Shown here in pieces: positions 6,920 to 14,333 of a DNA stretch of 15,460 nt. Positions within the stretch are counted from its first letter, which is position 1. Each line of letters opens with the position of its first letter. Source of the stretch: Gemmatimonadales bacterium UBA4456 (GTDB lineage: Bacteria; Gemmatimonadota; Gemmatimonadetes; Longimicrobiales; Gaopeijiaceae); the NCBI GenBank assembly GCA_002390225.1, contig DGOW01000044.1, forward strand, positions 4,766 through 20,225. The letters are read 5' to 3'. A program made the position numbers and the translations under genes. The notes under the pieces were generated by a model, which did no database searches, had not been told where the DNA came from, and saw nothing but the letters and a program-made list of their open reading frames with translations.

Positions 6920-7114
6920 GGCGTGAGGAAGAAAGCGTCATTCGAGTCACGCCGAAGCTACGGTCATGGTCGCGATGCGCCATGTGCCGCCATTGTGGCA
7001 GGGCGAATCTAGGAAAGTCCGCCATTTCGGCGCGAAAGCCGGTCTCAACACGGGCATGGTGATTGCACTCCGCTCCACCAGTCATTAGCCACTACGAAAG
7101 AGATAGGGAAAAAG

Positions 7115-9061
7115 ATGGGCAAAGTCATCGGAATCGACCTGGGAACCACGAACTCGGTGGTTGCGGTCATGGAGGGGGGAGAGCCCGTCGTGATCCCCAA
7201 CTCGGAGGGCGGTCGAACCACACCATCGGTTGTCGCCTTCACGAAGGATGCTGAACGGCTGGTCGGTCAAGTGGCGCGACGCCAGGCCATCACGAATCCC
7301 GAGAACACAGTTTTCTCGATCAAGCGCTTCATGGGACGGCGCCACGACGAGGTCAACTCCGAGGAGAAGCTCGTCCCGTACGACGTAGGCCAGGGCGCCG
7401 GCGGCCGTGTGACGGTTAAGCTTCCGAATGCGGACAAGTCGTTCTCTCCGCCCGAAATCAGCGCGATGATTCTCCAGAAGATGCGCCAGACGGCGGAGGA
7501 CTACCTGGGCACGAAGGTGGATCAGGCCGTGGTCACCGTCCCGGCGTACTTCAACGACGCCCAGCGGCAGGCCACGAAGGATGCAGGCAAGATCGCTGGC
7601 CTCGAAGTGCTCCGGATCATCAACGAGCCGACCGCCGCTGCGCTCGCCTACGGCCTGGAGAGGAAGACCGAGGAAAAGATCGCCGTGTTCGACCTGGGTG
7701 GTGGGACCTACGATATCTCGATCCTCGAGCTCGGCGATGGCGTATTCGAAGTGAAGTCGACCAACGGCGACACGCACCTCGGTGGCGACGATTACGACCA
7801 GCGCGTTATCAACTGGCTGGTGGATGAATTCAAGAAGGACCAGGGCATCGACCTGTCTCAGGACGCGATGGCCCTTCAGCGCCTGAAGGAATCCGCGGAA
7901 AAGGCGAAGATGGAGCTCTCTACTACGATGAGCTCGGATATCAACCTCCCCTTTATCACAGCCACTCAGGAGGGTCCGAAGCACCTGAACTACAGCCTGA
8001 CCCGGGCAAAGTTCGAGCAGCTCGTCGACGAACTGAACCAGCGTACGATTCCACCCATGGAAAAGGCGCTCGCGGACGCCGGCCTGAGCAAGGAAGACAT
8101 CGACGAGGTCATCCTCGTGGGTGGTTCGACGCGCATGCCGAAGGTTCAGGAGATCGTCCAGAACTTTTTCGGTAAGGACCCACACAAGGGTGTGAATCCG
8201 GACGAGGTGGTAGCGGTTGGTGCGGCGATTCAGGGTGGTGTCCTGGCGGGCGACGTCACGGACGTTCTCCTGCTCGATGTCACCCCGCTCTCGCTCGGCA
8301 TCGAGACGCTCGGTGGGGTCATGACACCGCTGATCGAGCGGAACACGACGATTCCGACCAAGAAAGCGGAGACGTTTTCGACGGCGGAGGACAGCCAGAC
8401 GACCGTGGAGATCCACGTCCTGCAAGGCGAACGGAAGATGGCGCTGGACAATAAGACCATCGGCAAATTCCAGCTCACCGGTATTCCGCCGGCACCCAGA
8501 GGGATGCCGCAGGTCGAGGTGACCTTCGATATCGACGCGAACGGAATCTTGCACGTGTCCGCCCAGGACAATGCGACTGGTAAGGAGCAGAAGATCCGCA
8601 TCGAGGCGTCGAGTGGTCTGTCCGACGCTGAAATCGACAAGATGGTAAAGGATGCAGAGGAGCACGCCTCTGAGGACGAGGATCGCCGTCAGAAAGTCGA
8701 ATCACGCAATCAGCTCGACTCGTTGGTCTATCAAGTCGAGAAAGACAGCGCCGAGTGGGGCGAGATGGTCTCCGAGGATTCGAAGACCCGCCTTGCTGAC
8801 GCGACCGAGGCGGCGAAAAAAGCGCTCAAGGGCGACGACCTCGATGCCATCAACGCCGCACGTGACGAGCTGATGCAGGCCTTCAGTGCCGCAGGCCAGG
8901 AGATGTACCAGTCTCAGGCAGCTGAGTCCGAAGGCGGAGACGAGGCTGGGACACAGTCCGGGTTTGACGACCAGGAAGCCGAGATCGCCGACGAAGCAGA
9001 GACCGAAGCAGCGGACGACGTAGTCGAGGCGGACTACGAAATCGTCGACGAAGAGAAGTAG
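7115..9061 (+). CDS. dnaK: Chaperone DnaK (Hsp70)
   Basis: A 648-residue cytoplasmic Hsp70 that binds exposed hydrophobic peptide in an ATP-controlled cycle. All three family signatures are present: IDLGTTNS (7-14), VFDLGGGTYDIS (191-202) and VILVGGSTRMPKVQ (332-345). The nucleotide domain ends near 382, followed by the interdomain linker DVLLLDVTPLSLG (383-395), the beta substrate domain to about 505, the helical lid to about 607 and an acidic tail ending DYEIVDEEK. Length and the 80-110 insertion are typical of Gram-negative DnaK. ATG 7115 has AGGGA about 8 bases upstream. The 195-base gap to the divergent rhomboid gene must hold promoters for both; I see no clear sigma-32 site, no complete CIRCE and only weak -35/-10 candidates. 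No grpE or dnaJ is adjacent. Hairpins follow the stop codon. Confidence 0.98.
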   Translation: MGKVIGIDLGTTNSVVAVMEGGEPVVIPNSEGGRTTPSVVAFTKDAERLVGQVARRQAITNPENTVFSIKRFMGRRHDEVNSEEKLVPYDVGQGAGGRVTVKLPNADKSFSPPEISAMILQKMRQTAEDYLGTKVDQAVVTVPAYFNDAQRQATKDAGKIAGLEVLRIINEPTAAALAYGLERKTEEKIAVFDLGGGTYDISILELGDGVFEVKSTNGDTHLGGDDYDQRVINWLVDEFKKDQGIDLSQDAMALQRLKESAEKAKMELSTTMSSDINLPFITATQEGPKHLNYSLTRAKFEQLVDELNQRTIPPMEKALADAGLSKEDIDEVILVGGSTRMPKVQEIVQNFFGKDPHKGVNPDEVVAVGAAIQGGVLAGDVTDVLLLDVTPLSLGIETLGGVMTPLIERNTTIPTKKAETFSTAEDSQTTVEIHVLQGERKMALDNKTIGKFQLTGIPPAPRGMPQVEVTFDIDANGILHVSAQDNATGKEQKIRIEASSGLSDAEIDKMVKDAEEHASEDEDRRQKVESRNQLDSLVYQVEKDSAEWGEMVSEDSKTRLADATEAAKKALKGDDLDAINAARDELMQAFSAAGQEMYQSQAAESEGGDEAGTQSGFDDQEAEIADEAETEAADDVVEADYEIVDEEK

Positions 9062-9062
9062 C

Positions 9063-9111
9063 GATGGGTCCGGAGGCTGGCGGGACAACCCGTCGGTCTC
9101 CGGATCGCATC
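9063..9111 (+). other. Long imperfect hairpin just after dnaK
   Basis: Starting two bases after the dnaK stop, GATG and TCCGGAG on the left pair with CTCCGGA and CATC on the right, separated by a small internal loop, and an inner CGGG/CCCG pair caps an ACAA loop. No T run follows, so it does not look like a standard intrinsic terminator. It could protect the dnaK mRNA 3' end, or help a Rho-type or processing event. Confidence 0.5.
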
Positions 9112-9132
9112 ACAATCAGGTGAAGTCGAGAC

Positions 9133-9161
9133 GAAGGGTCCGGACCGCAGTCGGGCCTTTC
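9133..9161 (+). terminator. Candidate intrinsic terminator of dnaK
   Basis: GAAGGGTCCGG (9133-9143) can pair over 11 positions, three of them G-U, with TCGGGCCTTTC (9151-9161) around a 7-base loop. The T-rich part lies at the base of the stem (CCTTTCCGTGTATT), which is weaker than a clean T tract. It would separate dnaK from htrA transcription, perhaps leakily. Confidence 0.45.
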
Positions 9162-9183
9162 CGTGTATTCAGGTTGGAACCAG

Positions 9184-9202
9184 CGGCGTCGCCAGGACGC
9201 CG
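9184..9202 (+). other. Perfect 7-bp hairpin in the htrA leader
   Basis: CGGCGTC (9184-9190) and GACGCCG (9196-9202) form a perfect 7-bp stem with loop GCCAG, 28 bases before the htrA ATG. It lies outside the ribosome site (GGGAGGG, 9217-9223), so it does not directly hide it. Function is unknown. Confidence 0.45.
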
Positions 9203-9230
9203 AACGGATAGAGATCGGGAGGGAACCGGG

Positions 9231-10790
9231 ATGTACGATCCGATGAAAGCCAAGGGTCGGGTAATTGCCCTGACCGCCATCGTGTTGATGGGTGGGGTTG
9301 CCCTCGCGAGTGGCCTCGGGTGGACGAGTACGTCGCACGCGATGCCGCCGATTACCGAGAGTCCGCAGGTACCGGCATCTGCCGTCCAGCCTGCGCTCGA
9401 CCTGAGTGCGGCGTTCACGAACCTGGCGGACGCAGTCACGCCCGCCGTGGTCCGCATCGAAACCCGGCGGGCCGTGCAGTCGCGCGGCAGCCGGGAGCAG
9501 GTGCCGGAGCAGTTCCGACGTTTCTTCGACGAGGAAGGCAACGGCGACGATACGCCCCGGAATGCAATTGCTGGAGGGAGCGGGTTCATCGTTTCGTCGG
9601 ACGGCTACATTCTGACGAACAACCACGTCGTGGAGGGAGCCAACGACCTTCGGGTTTATTTCCCTGACCGCCGGTACTTCTCGGCGCGCGTGGTCGGCGC
9701 AGACCCGTTCACCGATGTCGCCGTGATCAAGGTCGACGTGGAGGAGGAGCTTCCGACGATGGCCTTCGGAAACTCGGATGATATCAACGTCGGCGAGTGG
9801 ATCCTCGCGATCGGGAACCCCGGCTTCGGCGCGTCGACACAACTCGACTTCACCGTGACGGCCGGGATTATCAGTGCACGAGGTCGGGGCCTTCGCCTGC
9901 TACAGAACGACATCTTCCGGGATCCGCGGTTCGCCGACGATCCGTCCGTGTCCGGTTATGCGATCGAGGACTTCATTCAGACCGACGCGGTGATCAACCC
10001 GGGCAACTCCGGCGGTCCGATGGTCAACCTCCAGGGTCAGGTTGTGGGCATCAACTCAGCCATCGCCTCGACCACAGGTGTATATCAGGGCTATGGCTTC
10101 GCCATTCCGATCAACTTGGCTCGACGCATCATGGAAGACCTCGTCGAGTACGGGTACGTGAAACGCCCGCGCATCGGCGTTCAGATTCAGGACGTAGCCT
10201 CGGAGGATGCCGAAGCCTACGGGCTGCCGTCCGTATCGGGAATCCTCGTTCAGTCCGTCGACGAACTCGGTCCGTCAGCCCGGGCACTCGAACCTGAGGA
10301 CGTGATCCGCGCGCTCGACGGCCAGCCCGTGGGCTATGTCTCGGAGCTGCAAGCCGAGATCGCGGAACGCCGGCCTGGGGAGTCGGTCGAGGTGACGATC
10401 TACCGTAAGGGTCGTCAGATGACCGTGGATATCCGGCTCGGCGAAGCGCCGATCAACAACTTCTCCACCGCGGCGGCCGAGCGTCCGGTCCTGGCTGAAG
10501 AACGCCTAGGGATTCAGGTCGAAGCCATCGATGCAGAACTCGCCGCCGAAGCCGGTTTTGGCGAGGCCGGAGGCGTACTGCTGACGGAAGTCGCCCGGGG
10601 GAGCGCCGCGGAGCGGCGGAGTGTCGACGGATTTCTGGGGCAGAAGCTGTTCCAGGTCAACGACAGCAGGATCAACTCGCCGCAGGATCTGCGACGGGTG
10701 CTCGACGGCGTAGAAGCAGGGCAGATCATCTCGCTCCACTTCCAGGATCGCGCCGGCTCGGAGCGGGTGGTCAATATCCGGATGCCATAG
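9231..10790 (+). CDS. htrA: HtrA/Do-family periplasmic serine endoprotease with two PDZ domains
   Basis: A 519-residue envelope protease and chaperone of the Deg/HtrA class. The N-terminus has a signal or anchor segment (hydrophobic about 11-28). The trypsin-like domain spans about 60-300 with the triad H132 (TNNHVV), D162 (TDVAVIK) and S260 (GNSGGP). PDZ1 (about 314-403, starting RIGVQIQDV) and a more divergent PDZ2 (about 425-517) follow, as in DegP/DegQ. Between GRG (218-220) and FIQTDA (248-253) there are about 15 more residues than in E. coli DegP, around LLQNDIFRDPRFADD, which falls in the regulatory loop region before the catalytic serine. ATG 9231 is preceded at 7 bases by GGGAGGG; the frame stays open upstream to 9120, but that part lacks any signal-like sequence. 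A strong terminator hairpin follows. Confidence 0.95.
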   Translation: MYDPMKAKGRVIALTAIVLMGGVALASGLGWTSTSHAMPPITESPQVPASAVQPALDLSAAFTNLADAVTPAVVRIETRRAVQSRGSREQVPEQFRRFFDEEGNGDDTPRNAIAGGSGFIVSSDGYILTNNHVVEGANDLRVYFPDRRYFSARVVGADPFTDVAVIKVDVEEELPTMAFGNSDDINVGEWILAIGNPGFGASTQLDFTVTAGIISARGRGLRLLQNDIFRDPRFADDPSVSGYAIEDFIQTDAVINPGNSGGPMVNLQGQVVGINSAIASTTGVYQGYGFAIPINLARRIMEDLVEYGYVKRPRIGVQIQDVASEDAEAYGLPSVSGILVQSVDELGPSARALEPEDVIRALDGQPVGYVSELQAEIAERRPGESVEVTIYRKGRQMTVDIRLGEAPINNFSTAAAERPVLAEERLGIQVEAIDAELAAEAGFGEAGGVLLTEVARGSAAERRSVDGFLGQKLFQVNDSRINSPQDLRRVLDGVEAGQIISLHFQDRAGSERVVNIRMP

Positions 10791-10815
10791 CTGGATCCGG
10801 TTCAGAAGCGTGACG

Positions 10816-10857
10816 GAGCGGGACACGATGGGATCAGCCCACGCGTCCCGTTCTTGA
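10816..10857 (+). terminator. Intrinsic terminator of htrA
   Basis: GAGCGGGAC (10816-10824) pairs with GTCCCGTTC (10845-10853) through nine positions (one G-U). The stem continues after a small bulge through CG/CG and GGG/CCC around an ATCAG loop. A short T-rich stretch (TTCTTGAT) overlaps and follows the right arm. It sits 25 bases after the htrA stop and before the tRNA gene. Confidence 0.65.
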
Positions 10858-10873
10858 TCCCCCTGCACGGGTG

Positions 10874-10879
10874 TATCTT
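10874..10879 (+). promoter_or_regulatory. Possible -10 box for tRNA-Leu / tig transcript
   Basis: TATCTT lies 10 bases before the mature tRNA 5' end, the right place for a short-leader tRNA promoter. A matching -35 is poor: TTGATC (10854-10859) is only 14 bases away, and a 17-base spacing gives TTCTTG inside the terminator arm. Weak support. Confidence 0.3.
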
Positions 10880-10889
10880 CCGTGTCCGC

Positions 10890-10972
10890 GCGAAAGTGGC
10901 GGAATTGGTAGACGCGCGGGATTTAGGATCCCGTGGCCTCGTGCCGTGGGGGTTCGAGTCCCCCCTTTCGCA
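10890..10972 (+). tRNA. tRNA-Leu (anticodon UAG)
   Basis: A full cloverleaf can be drawn. The acceptor stem is GCGAAAG (10890-10896) with CTTTCGC (10965-10971) and discriminator A10972. The D arm contains the GGTAGACGC segment. The anticodon stem is CGGGA/TCCCG around loop TTTAGGA (10922-10928), with anticodon TAG at 10924-10926. A long class II variable arm is present, and the T arm is GGGGG-TTCGAGT-CCCCC. The long variable arm and UAG anticodon identify a leucine tRNA reading CUA and, by wobble, other CUN codons. CCA is not encoded. Trigger factor begins 29 bases downstream. Confidence 0.97.
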
Positions 10973-11001
10973 TCTCGCAGCACCTCCGACCCTGTGACGA
11001 T

Positions 11002-12279
11002 ATGAATCTCGACGTATCCGACCTGCAGATCTCGATCGACGAGCAAGAAGCTTGGCGCCGCGTGATGAGCGTGACTGTTCCCGCTTCGATCGTGCAGGCT
11101 GAAGAGCGCCAGGCGGCGAAGCAGCTCGCCTCGCGCGCCCGCCTTAAAGGCTTCAGAAAGGGCCGCGTGCCGACCAAGGTGATTGAGAATCGCTTCGGCG
11201 GCGCCCTCCGCCAGGAAGCACTCGACAAGCTGATTGGATCAGCCTACAAGGAAGCTCTGGCCGCACAGGATCTTCGCCCCATCAGCGAGGGTGAGATCGA
11301 AGACCTGCAGTACAAGCCCGAGGAAGACCTCACGTTCGCCATTGCCTTCGACGTCGAACCGGTCATCGAACTCGAGCGGCTCAGCGGCTTCGTGGTCGAG
11401 CGGCCGGCAGTGTTGATCACAGACGATCAAATCGACGAGGTACTCGGTCGTATCCAGGAGCAGAATGGCGTCTGGCAGCCCCTCGAGGAGGGTAAGCCAG
11501 TCGAGAAAAACCTCGTGTCCGTGATGATTACGCGACTCGACGAGGCGGGGGAGCCCTCCGATGAGGGCCGCGAGTACGAGCTGGTGGTAGGATCCGGCGA
11601 TGCGATCCCGGACATCGAGGCGTCGATTCTCACGCTGGAAACTGGCGGGACGGGCGATTTTGACATTTCGTTCCCGGACGACTTCCCGGACGAATCACGC
11701 CGCGGGGACTCGGAGCGTGTGCGTATCGCGCTGACGGCACGTCGTCAGATGGACCTGCCAGAGCTCGACGATGACTTGGCCAAGCAGATCGGAGACTTTG
11801 AGACGCTCGACGAGCTGAAGACGAAGGTTCGCGAAGACATGGAGAAGGAGGCGGACCAGCAGGCCGACTCCGTAGCCCGCTCCAGCCTCCTCGACCTCAT
11901 TGTCAGTGCCAACCCGTTTGCGGTGCCGGCCTCGATGATCAACCGGTACTCCGAAGGGATCATGGGTGACACCTCAGCCATCGCTGAGGAGCAACTCACC
12001 GAATTCCGGGATCAGATCCGTCCCGAGGCGGAGCGTGCGGTCAAACGCATCCTGCTCATCGAGCAGATCGCCCGGACACAGTCTCTGCAGGCTACCGACG
12101 ACGACATCGACGACCGCGTCGAGAAGATCGCGGAGGCCAACAACACCGATGCCGCTAAAGTGTATGCAGAACTTCAGAAAGCCGGTCGGATCGAGACGCT
12201 CGAGCGCGAGCTGACCGAGACAGCCGTCTTTGACTTTCTCTTCGAGCAATCCGAAATCACCGAGGCGCCCAGCAGCTAA
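11002..12279 (+). CDS. tig: Trigger factor, ribosome-associated chaperone and peptidyl-prolyl isomerase
   Basis: A 425-residue chaperone that docks at the ribosomal exit tunnel and shields nascent chains. The N-terminal domain has the ribosome-binding signature GFRKGRVP (50-57). The middle FKBP-like domain covers about 165-250 (SVMITRLDEAG, GSGDAIPDIEASI, FDISFPDDFPDE), and its active-site residues look degenerate. The helical C-terminal arms run from about 260 to the end. ATG 11002 is chosen on homology to the family N-terminus; the frame is open upstream into the tRNA but that part is not coding. The 29-base leader has no Shine-Dalgarno site and instead contains CACCTCC (10981-10987). Its stop TAA shares a base with the clpP ATG (TAATG). 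The order tig-clpP-clpX is widespread in bacteria and indicates one operon. Confidence 0.96.
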   Translation: MNLDVSDLQISIDEQEAWRRVMSVTVPASIVQAEERQAAKQLASRARLKGFRKGRVPTKVIENRFGGALRQEALDKLIGSAYKEALAAQDLRPISEGEIEDLQYKPEEDLTFAIAFDVEPVIELERLSGFVVERPAVLITDDQIDEVLGRIQEQNGVWQPLEEGKPVEKNLVSVMITRLDEAGEPSDEGREYELVVGSGDAIPDIEASILTLETGGTGDFDISFPDDFPDESRRGDSERVRIALTARRQMDLPELDDDLAKQIGDFETLDELKTKVREDMEKEADQQADSVARSSLLDLIVSANPFAVPASMINRYSEGIMGDTSAIAEEQLTEFRDQIRPEAERAVKRILLIEQIARTQSLQATDDDIDDRVEKIAEANNTDAAKVYAELQKAGRIETLERELTETAVFDFLFEQSEITEAPSS

Positions 12280-12908
12280 TGGCTATCTATCCTCCGTACG
12301 TCATCGAGCGCACGAGCCGCGGCGAGCGAAGCTACGACATCTTCAGCCGCCTTTTGATGGACCGCATCGTCTTCCTCGGCACCGGGATCGACGACAATGT
12401 GGCGAACATCATTCTGGCGCAGCTCCTCTTCCTCGACGCTGAGGATCCGGAGCGGGACATCTACATGTACATCAACTCGCCGGGCGGCAGCGTGTACGCC
12501 GGCATGGCGATCTACGACACCATGCAGCACCTGCGCGCTCCAGTCTCGACGTTCTGCGTCGGAATGGCCGCATCGATGGGGGCGGTACTCCTGGCAGCGG
12601 GTGAACCAGGAAAGAGAAATGCCCTGCCCAACTCACGGATCATGATCCATCAGCCGTCAGGCGGATCCCAGGGAACGGCCGCAGACATCGAGATCGCCGC
12701 ACAGGAAATCTTGCATATTCGGGAGAAACTGAACGGTATTGTGGCCAAGCACACCGGACAGAGCGTGGAGCGCATCGCTGATGACGTTGATCGCGACCGT
12801 TTCATGAGTCCGGAGGCTGCCGTCGAGTACGGTCTCATCGACCGAGTGCTCGAAGGACCGGTTCAGCAGATGACAGGAAAGCCGACCGACTCGGATTCCG
12901 CCGAGTAG
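12279..12908 (+). CDS. clpP: ATP-dependent Clp protease proteolytic subunit ClpP
   Basis: A 209-residue serine peptidase that assembles into a tetradecameric barrel and degrades proteins fed in by ClpX or ClpA/C. Catalytic triad: S99 in GMAASMG (95-101), H124 in MIHQPSGG (122-129) and D173 in DRDRFMS (171-177). The oligomer handle region QGTAADIEIAAQEIL (131-145) and the INSPGGSV oxyanion strand (65-72) are intact. The N-terminal propeptide is short (YPPYVIERTSRGERSYDIFSRLL begins at residue 4), so little or no processing may be needed. The ATG overlaps the tig stop by one base and has only a weak, distant GAGG, so translational coupling is likely. clpX follows after 21 bases. Confidence 0.97.
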   Translation: MAIYPPYVIERTSRGERSYDIFSRLLMDRIVFLGTGIDDNVANIILAQLLFLDAEDPERDIYMYINSPGGSVYAGMAIYDTMQHLRAPVSTFCVGMAASMGAVLLAAGEPGKRNALPNSRIMIHQPSGGSQGTAADIEIAAQEILHIREKLNGIVAKHTGQSVERIADDVDRDRFMSPEAAVEYGLIDRVLEGPVQQMTGKPTDSDSAE

Positions 12909-12929
12909 TTCGAAGATCGGGAGTAGGAC

Positions 12930-14174
12930 ATGACGGAAAAACATCTCCGCTGCAGTTTCTGCGGGAAGTCCAAGGAAAGCGTCAAGAAGTTCATTTCCGG
13001 ACCGAACGTGTACATCTGCAATGAGTGCATTTCGCTCTGCAATGAGATCCTGGCGGAGGAGGAAGAGCGGGAGGCCCAGGAACAGACCGTTCCCTCTCCG
13101 ACTCCGGAAGAGATCAAAGGCACTCTCGACCAGTACGTCATTGGTCAGGAAGCGGCCAAGAAAGCTCTCGCGGTCTCGGTCTACAACCACTATCGGCGTG
13201 TCAGCCACCAGGGCGTGGTCGACGACGTCGAAATCGACAAGGCGAACATTCTCCTTGTGGGCCCGACCGGAGTCGGGAAGACGCTGCTTGCTCAGACCCT
13301 GGCACGCACCCTCCACGTCCCCTTCACCATCGCGGATGCGACGACGCTGACCGAGGCGGGCTACGTCGGCGAGGACGTGGAGAACATCCTGGTTCGCCTG
13401 CTTCAGGCTGCCGACTTCAACGTGGCCGAATGCGAGCGGGGAATCGTCTACGTCGACGAGATGGACAAGATCGCTCGCAAGTCCGAGAACCCGTCGATCA
13501 CGCGGGACGTCTCGGGCGAGGGCGTGCAGCAGGCGCTCCTGAAGATCCTCGAGGGCACGATCGCGAGTGTGCCCCCTCAGGGCGGGCGAAAGCACCCGCA
13601 GCAGGAGTACATTCAGATCAACACCAAGAACATCCTCTTCATTTGCGGAGGAGCGTTCGACGGGATGGAACAGATCATCGAGGCACGTCTGGGCAGCAAG
13701 GCGATCGGCTTCGCTGACGCGGAAGGGGTGACCGTCGATCGGCGCGACGCCGAGGGCGGCCTCATGCAGTTCGTGGAGCCGGAAGATCTGCAGCGCTACG
13801 GGATCATCCCCGAACTCGTAGGCAGACTGCCGGTCAGCGTGCACCTCGATGAGCTCGACGAAGAAGCGCTCGTCCGGATCCTCAAGGAGCCCCGCAACGC
13901 GCTCGTGAAACAGTACGAGAAAATGTTCGAGCTGGACGGTATCGGGCTGATCTTCGATCCGGATGCGATTCAGGCAATCGCCAGCAAAGCTCTAGATCGA
14001 AGCACAGGTGCCCGTGGCCTGCGCTCGATCATCGAATCGGTCATGCGCGACATCATGTTCGAGCTTCCGTCCCGGAATGATGTGCGTGAGGTGGTCATCA
14101 CAAGGGAGTGCATCGAGTCCGGAGCTCAGCCCCTGCTCGTCCTGTCTGCAGAGGAACGCGCACTGGAAGCTTGA
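12930..14174 (+). CDS. clpX: ATP-dependent Clp protease ATP-binding subunit ClpX
   Basis: A 414-residue AAA+ unfoldase that recognises tagged substrates and threads them into ClpP. The N-terminal zinc-binding domain has C8, C11, C30 and C33. The AAA+ core has Walker A GPTGVGKT (111-118), the GYVG pore loop (144-147), Walker B IVYVDEMDK (172-180), the RKH loop (220-222) and the sensor 2 region GARGLR (360-365). The IGF tripeptide that docks on ClpP is present at 259-261, so it is a genuine ClpP partner. A good ribosome site (GGGAGTAGGA) precedes ATG 12930. It is co-transcribed with clpP, and a strong hairpin terminator lies about 35 bases after the stop. Confidence 0.98.
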   Translation: MTEKHLRCSFCGKSKESVKKFISGPNVYICNECISLCNEILAEEEEREAQEQTVPSPTPEEIKGTLDQYVIGQEAAKKALAVSVYNHYRRVSHQGVVDDVEIDKANILLVGPTGVGKTLLAQTLARTLHVPFTIADATTLTEAGYVGEDVENILVRLLQAADFNVAECERGIVYVDEMDKIARKSENPSITRDVSGEGVQQALLKILEGTIASVPPQGGRKHPQQEYIQINTKNILFICGGAFDGMEQIIEARLGSKAIGFADAEGVTVDRRDAEGGLMQFVEPEDLQRYGIIPELVGRLPVSVHLDELDEEALVRILKEPRNALVKQYEKMFELDGIGLIFDPDAIQAIASKALDRSTGARGLRSIIESVMRDIMFELPSRNDVREVVITRECIESGAQPLLVLSAEERALEA

Positions 14175-14208
14175 CGGCCAGAAAAAGTGTTGTCCGGACG
14201 ACATGAAT

Positions 14209-14244
14209 GCCCTCGACGCCCTCGGCGTCGAGGGCTTCCCTTTT
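14209..14244 (+). terminator. Intrinsic terminator after clpX
   Basis: A perfect 12-bp stem, GCCCTCGACGCC (14209-14220) with GGCGTCGAGGGC (14224-14235), closes a 3-base CTC loop and is followed by TTCCCTTTT. This is the cleanest terminator in the window and closes the tig-clpP-clpX unit before lon. The remaining 89 bases to the lon start hold only weak promoter-like hexamers (TTGCAG at 14243, TACGAT at 14264, 15-base spacing). Confidence 0.85.
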
Positions 14245-14333
14245 GCAGGTCCCCATAGAGACGTACGATACGCAGTCCGTAGCTGACTTCAGGGCCCCGG
14301 CACCTCCATCCGGCGTCCGCCGACCAACCGCGC

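Noticed and set aside
7062..7090. Possible CIRCE heat-shock operator upstream of dnaK
   Set aside because: ATTGCACTC resembles one half of the repeat, but the matching GAGTGCTAA half is absent at the required spacing (only GTCATTAGCC is there).
7085..8665. A 526-codon open frame antisense to dnaK
   Set aside because: Long antisense frames opposite hsp70 genes are a known by-product of GC-rich codon use. The translation is Arg/His/Leu-rich with no domain I recognise, and the sense frame is an unmistakable DnaK.
9120..9230. Longer HtrA starting at GTG 9120
   Set aside because: The 37 added residues are Arg-rich, would precede the signal segment and run through the dnaK terminator hairpin, while ATG 9231 has a good ribosome site.
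10933..11001. Extended trigger factor reading from inside the tRNA
   Set aside because: The upstream codons come from tRNA sequence, while the protein from ATG 11002 begins like other trigger factors.
12657..13844. A 395-codon open frame antisense to clpP and clpX
   Set aside because: It spans two well-conserved genes and their spacer, and its composition looks like a codon shadow with no recognisable motifs.
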